Shown here: positions 6,143 to 8,971 of the stretch, one piece after another
How the letters are laid out: each line of letters starts with the position of its first letter
Position numbering within the stretch: the stretch's first letter is position 1
Origin: Planctomycetia bacterium
GTDB lineage: Bacteria; Planctomycetota; UBA11346
Reading direction: 5' to 3'
NCBI GenBank assembly: GCA_005801395.1
Contig: SYDV01000525.1
Span: 1-8,971, forward strand
DNA length: 8,971 nt
Made by a program: the position numbers and the translations under genes
The notes under the pieces: model-generated
The model's database searches: none
Told to the model about the DNA's origin: nothing
The model's input: the letters and a program-made list of their open reading frames with translations, nothing else

Positions 6143-7387
6143 ATGCCATCGATTCCTGTTCGTACTTGGCCGGCATTATTATTACTCGGTTTTGCCTCAG
6201 GCCTGCCCTATGCATTGGTGGATTCAACGTTGTTAGCTTGGCTAGCGAAGGCGGGCTGGACGAAAGAAGAATTGGTCTGGGCTGGCTATGTGTCGCTGCC
6301 TTATTTATTTAAAGTCATATGGGCGCCAGTGGTGGATCGTTGTATTCCGCCCTGGTTTGGCCGTCGTCGTGGGTGGTTATTGGCCACGCAAATAGCGGTC
6401 ATGGTTGGCCTGGGAACGATGTCTTTTTGTGATCCGGTGCATCATCCTGGATGGTTATTAGTGGCGGCAACGTTGGCAGCTTTTGCCAGTGCAACGCAAG
6501 ATCTCGCAGTGAATGGCTACACCATTGATGCGGTTCCGTCGGAAAAATTGGCTACTGGCGCGGGATTATCCGTATGGGGATACCGAGCAGCGATGGTGAT
6601 CAGTGGCGGTTTGGCCTTAGTCGCGGCGGATAAATGGGGCTGGTCGGCGGCGTATCTGGTCATGGCCATGTTGCTGATCCCAGGATTAATCGGTACCTTA
6701 ATTGCGCCAGAACCAACGCACCATTCAGCGCCAACCTCGTGGCGAGTCGCCGTGCTCGAACCATTGGGTGATTTTAGTCGTCGCTTAGGAATTCAGGGTC
6801 TATTATTGTTATTAGTTTTAGTCTTATGTTATCGGTTAACGGATGGCTTGGCGAATATGTTGTCGTCAGCGTTCTTAGTTGCGATGAAATATAATTTAAC
6901 CGAATTAGGACTGACGCGCAGTTGGGTTGGTTTAATTGGTGCGGCGTTGGGTTCGGGTATGGCGGCCTGGTGTTGTTTCCGTTTGGGAATGATTCCGGCC
7001 TTATGGATATTCGGTATTTTACAGGCGCTCAGCAACCTTGGTTTCGTTGGTATCGAGCAAGGGTGGTGGACTGGTACCAGCGGTTTGATTGGCGTTTTGT
7101 TGGTTGATACCGCTTGTGGCGCGGCAGCGGGCACGGCCTTCGTTGGTTGGTTAATGGGCTTTTGTTCGACTGCCTTTTCTGCGACGCAGTTTGCTTTATT
7201 GACGGCCGTGACGGTATTAGGGCCGCATCTCTTACGTCCTTTGATTGCCGCACGGGTCGAAATGGTGGGTTGGAGTGGTTATTTTGTGTTGACGACTTTG
7301 GCCATGATTCCCGGTCTATTGTTGTTACTGGTCGCAAAAAAGTTACCTCGTCGGTCATCCGAAGACTTGACGCAGGTGACAGCGTAA
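6143..7387 (+). CDS. ampG: AmpG-type muropeptide permease (MFS)
   Basis: AmpG proteins are inner-membrane major-facilitator transporters that import GlcNAc-anhydroMurNAc and its peptides from the periplasm using the proton gradient. The 414-residue protein starts with the family opening LLLLGFASGLPYALVDSTLLAWL (11-33) and continues SLPYLFKVIWAPVVDR (51-66). FGRRRGW (72-78) is the loop between helices 2 and 3, the place of the MFS signature. FASATQDLAVNGY (114-126) and MGFCSTAFSATQFALLTA (338-355) are the other AmpG-like blocks. About 12 membrane segments can be seen, with a central break at about 188-215. It is shorter than E. coli AmpG (491 residues), which has two additional C-terminal helices; many other phyla have this shorter form. 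The ATG at 6143 puts the first helix at residue 10, with no obvious Shine-Dalgarno. It is divergent from the GH20-anmK operon and 18 bases before the antiporter gene. Confidence 0.88.
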   Translation: MPSIPVRTWPALLLLGFASGLPYALVDSTLLAWLAKAGWTKEELVWAGYVSLPYLFKVIWAPVVDRCIPPWFGRRRGWLLATQIAVMVGLGTMSFCDPVHHPGWLLVAATLAAFASATQDLAVNGYTIDAVPSEKLATGAGLSVWGYRAAMVISGGLALVAADKWGWSAAYLVMAMLLIPGLIGTLIAPEPTHHSAPTSWRVAVLEPLGDFSRRLGIQGLLLLLVLVLCYRLTDGLANMLSSAFLVAMKYNLTELGLTRSWVGLIGAALGSGMAAWCCFRLGMIPALWIFGILQALSNLGFVGIEQGWWTGTSGLIGVLLVDTACGAAAGTAFVGWLMGFCSTAFSATQFALLTAVTVLGPHLLRPLIAARVEMVGWSGYFVLTTLAMIPGLLLLLVAKKLPRRSSEDLTQVTA

Positions 7388-7405
7388 TCGACAACGAAAG
7401 CTCCA

Positions 7406-8971
7406 ATGCACGGACTATTACATGATATTGGGATCGCGGTTATCGCGGCAACGACGCTGGGTCTCATCGCCCTGTTTCTACGCCAACCTATTATATTGGG
7501 CTATTTGATCGCGGGTGCGCTGGTTGGACCGTTGATTGGTTTTGGTTTAGTTGAAGAAGCCGAGAGCATTGAAATTATTTCTGAAATTGGCTTGATCCTG
7601 TTGTTGTTTGTCATTGGTCTTGAAATGCAGGTTAGTAAATTATTAGCGGCAGGGCGACAATTATTGGTTGCTGGTTTCGGACAATTTGTCGCTTGCGCTG
7701 CCATGGGTGTTGGAGTGTTTTATGTAACGGGTTATAGTTTTAGTGGCCCAGGACAATTAGATGGCATTTATTTAGCTTTAGTCTGTGGCTTATCGAGCAC
7801 GGCGATTGTGGTCAAATTGCTCTATGACAAATATGAATTGGATACGTTGGCGGGGCGTTTGACGATTGGCATTTTGATTATCCAAGATGTGTACGCGATT
7901 TTAGTTTTGGCTTTCCAACCGAATTTAGCTGATCCGCAAGCGTTGCCCATTATTAAAGCCTTAGGTGCTTCGGTCGTGCTGTTGATTGCCGGATTTAGTA
8001 TTTCGTCTTTAGTTTTAAAACCTGTTTTTGCGGCTATCGCTAAGTCACCCGAATTAGTGGTGGCGACATCGATTGGCTGGTGTGCACTAGTCGCTGGAGC
8101 CGCTGGCGCGATGGGATTATCGAAAGAAATGGGTGCCCTGGTGGCGGGTTTATCTATTTCGGCATTTCCTTATAATGTGCATGTTACGGCCAAAACGTTG
8201 CCATTACGCGATTTTTTTCTTACTTTGTTCTTTTTGTCATTGGGCATGAAAATCACCATGCCGCGTTTGGATTTGTTAGGTCCCGTGGCTTTGGTGGTCG
8301 CGTTTGTTATCGCGTCCCGTTTCTTGACCATTTATCCGTTGTTAGCGCTGAGCGGTGCCGGACGACGCACGTGTTTTTTGACCAGTTTGAATTTGGCGCA
8401 ATTATCCGAATTTGCGTTAGTTATAGCGGCGTTGGGCGTGAGCTATGGTCACATCAGTGGAGACACGGTGAGCGTGCTTATTTATGCCATGGCGATTACC
8501 GCGGTATTATCTAGCTATGCGATACGCGGTTCGCAGGGATTATATTACGCCACCAATAAGTGCATGACGGCCATTGGTTGGAAATCTACCGACGATAAAT
8601 TGGATGCGACATCGACGGTTCATCATTCGGTGATTATTCTTGGCTACCATCATGGTGGCCGCGCCCTGTTAACCCATATCAGTGAACAGCATCCCGAGTT
8701 AATGGAGCAGGTCTTGGTCGCGGATTATAATCCAGAAACCTTAGCGACTTTGCGTAAACGTGGAATTGCCGCTGTCTTTGTCGACTTATCGAGTGCGGAC
8801 AGTTTGGAACACGTCCATTTAGAGCATGCAACGATTATTATTTCAACGATCCCCGATATTTTATTGAAGGGGACCACCAATCGATCGTTGGTTAAAACGT
8901 GTCGAACTTTAGCGCCAAATGCTCACATTGTTGCACTGGCAGACACCATTGAACAAGAACAAGTTTTAAAA
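7406..8971 (+). CDS. Kef-type (CPA2) cation:proton antiporter with RCK/TrkA-N domain, 3' end off the window
   Basis: The reading frame stays open for 522 codons to the right edge. Residues about 1-385 form the antiporter domain. They include a first-helix region ending RQPIILGYLIAGALVGP (26-42), ISEIGLILLLFVIGLE (58-73), LSSTAIVVKLL (129-139), LIIQDVYAI with the expected ion-binding Asp161, ASRFLTIYP with Arg305, and NLAQLSEFALVI (329-340). Residues about 408-522 begin an RCK/TrkA-N Rossmann domain: VIILGYHHGGRALL, an acidic end of strand 2 in VLVADYNPETL, and IIISTIPDILLKGTTN. Such proteins exchange K+ or Na+ for protons and are gated by nucleotides or redox metabolites. The usual GxGxxG is altered to GYHHGG, so nucleotide binding may differ. 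The 18-base gap after ampG indicates a shared transcript. Which cation it carries cannot be told. Confidence 0.92.
   Translation, partial: MHGLLHDIGIAVIAATTLGLIALFLRQPIILGYLIAGALVGPLIGFGLVEEAESIEIISEIGLILLLFVIGLEMQVSKLLAAGRQLLVAGFGQFVACAAMGVGVFYVTGYSFSGPGQLDGIYLALVCGLSSTAIVVKLLYDKYELDTLAGRLTIGILIIQDVYAILVLAFQPNLADPQALPIIKALGASVVLLIAGFSISSLVLKPVFAAIAKSPELVVATSIGWCALVAGAAGAMGLSKEMGALVAGLSISAFPYNVHVTAKTLPLRDFFLTLFFLSLGMKITMPRLDLLGPVALVVAFVIASRFLTIYPLLALSGAGRRTCFLTSLNLAQLSEFALVIAALGVSYGHISGDTVSVLIYAMAITAVLSSYAIRGSQGLYYATNKCMTAIGWKSTDDKLDATSTVHHSVIILGYHHGGRALLTHISEQHPELMEQVLVADYNPETLATLRKRGIAAVFVDLSSADSLEHVHLEHATIIISTIPDILLKGTTNRSLVKTCRTLAPNAHIVALADTIEQEQVLK

Noticed and set aside
5919..6227. Minus-strand open frame of 102 codons across the divergent gap
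   Set aside because: It is built largely from the palindromic repeat and the tandem repeat and overlaps the ampG start; there is no recognisable domain.
7029..7406. Minus-strand open frame of 125 codons inside ampG
   Set aside because: It is antisense to conserved AmpG helices and rich in Pro, Ser and Arg, as expected for the reverse of a membrane gene.

Overview
The window looks like chromosome from a bacterium of the Planctomycetota/Verrucomicrobiota (PVC) type. The hints are a secreted ThuA-family protein with a charged C-terminal tail, a cytosolic-looking GH20 enzyme, few visible Shine-Dalgarno sequences, and a CPA2 antiporter of a kind I associate with these phyla. This assignment rests on protein style, not on a marker gene. 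No tRNA, rRNA, CRISPR array, transposase or phage gene was seen.

Layout. (1) Bases 1-482, + strand: a macro-domain (ADP-ribose-binding type) gene, cut by the left edge and split between two frames at a GGGGG run. (2) Bases 557-5823, - strand, read right to left: a GH20-type beta-N-acetylhexosaminidase, then anmK (anhydro-MurNAc kinase) 14 bases later, then a 170-base gap, a secreted ThuA-domain protein, a terminator-like hairpin, and murQ (MurNAc-6-phosphate etherase). (3) About 5824-6142: a divergent intergenic region with a large imperfect palindrome and a 14-bp tandem repeat. (4) Bases 6143-8971, + strand: an AmpG-type muropeptide permease and, 18 bases later, a Kef-type cation:proton antiporter with an RCK/TrkA-N domain, cut by the right edge.

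How it works together. AmpG imports GlcNAc-anhydroMurNAc (muropeptides) released by cell-wall turnover. The GH20 enzyme could remove the beta-linked GlcNAc, the job done by the GH3 enzyme NagZ in E. coli. AnmK opens and phosphorylates anhydroMurNAc to MurNAc-6-P, and MurQ removes lactate to give GlcNAc-6-P. Four consecutive steps of peptidoglycan recycling are therefore gathered around one divergent promoter region. The enzyme that fills the NagZ slot is unconventional. The ThuA protein and the antiporter are embedded partners with no proven role in the pathway.

The most interesting points are the GH20-for-NagZ recycling cluster, the palindromic repeat element in the divergent promoter region, the ThuA protein sitting between anmK and murQ, and the probable single-base frameshift in the macro-domain gene.
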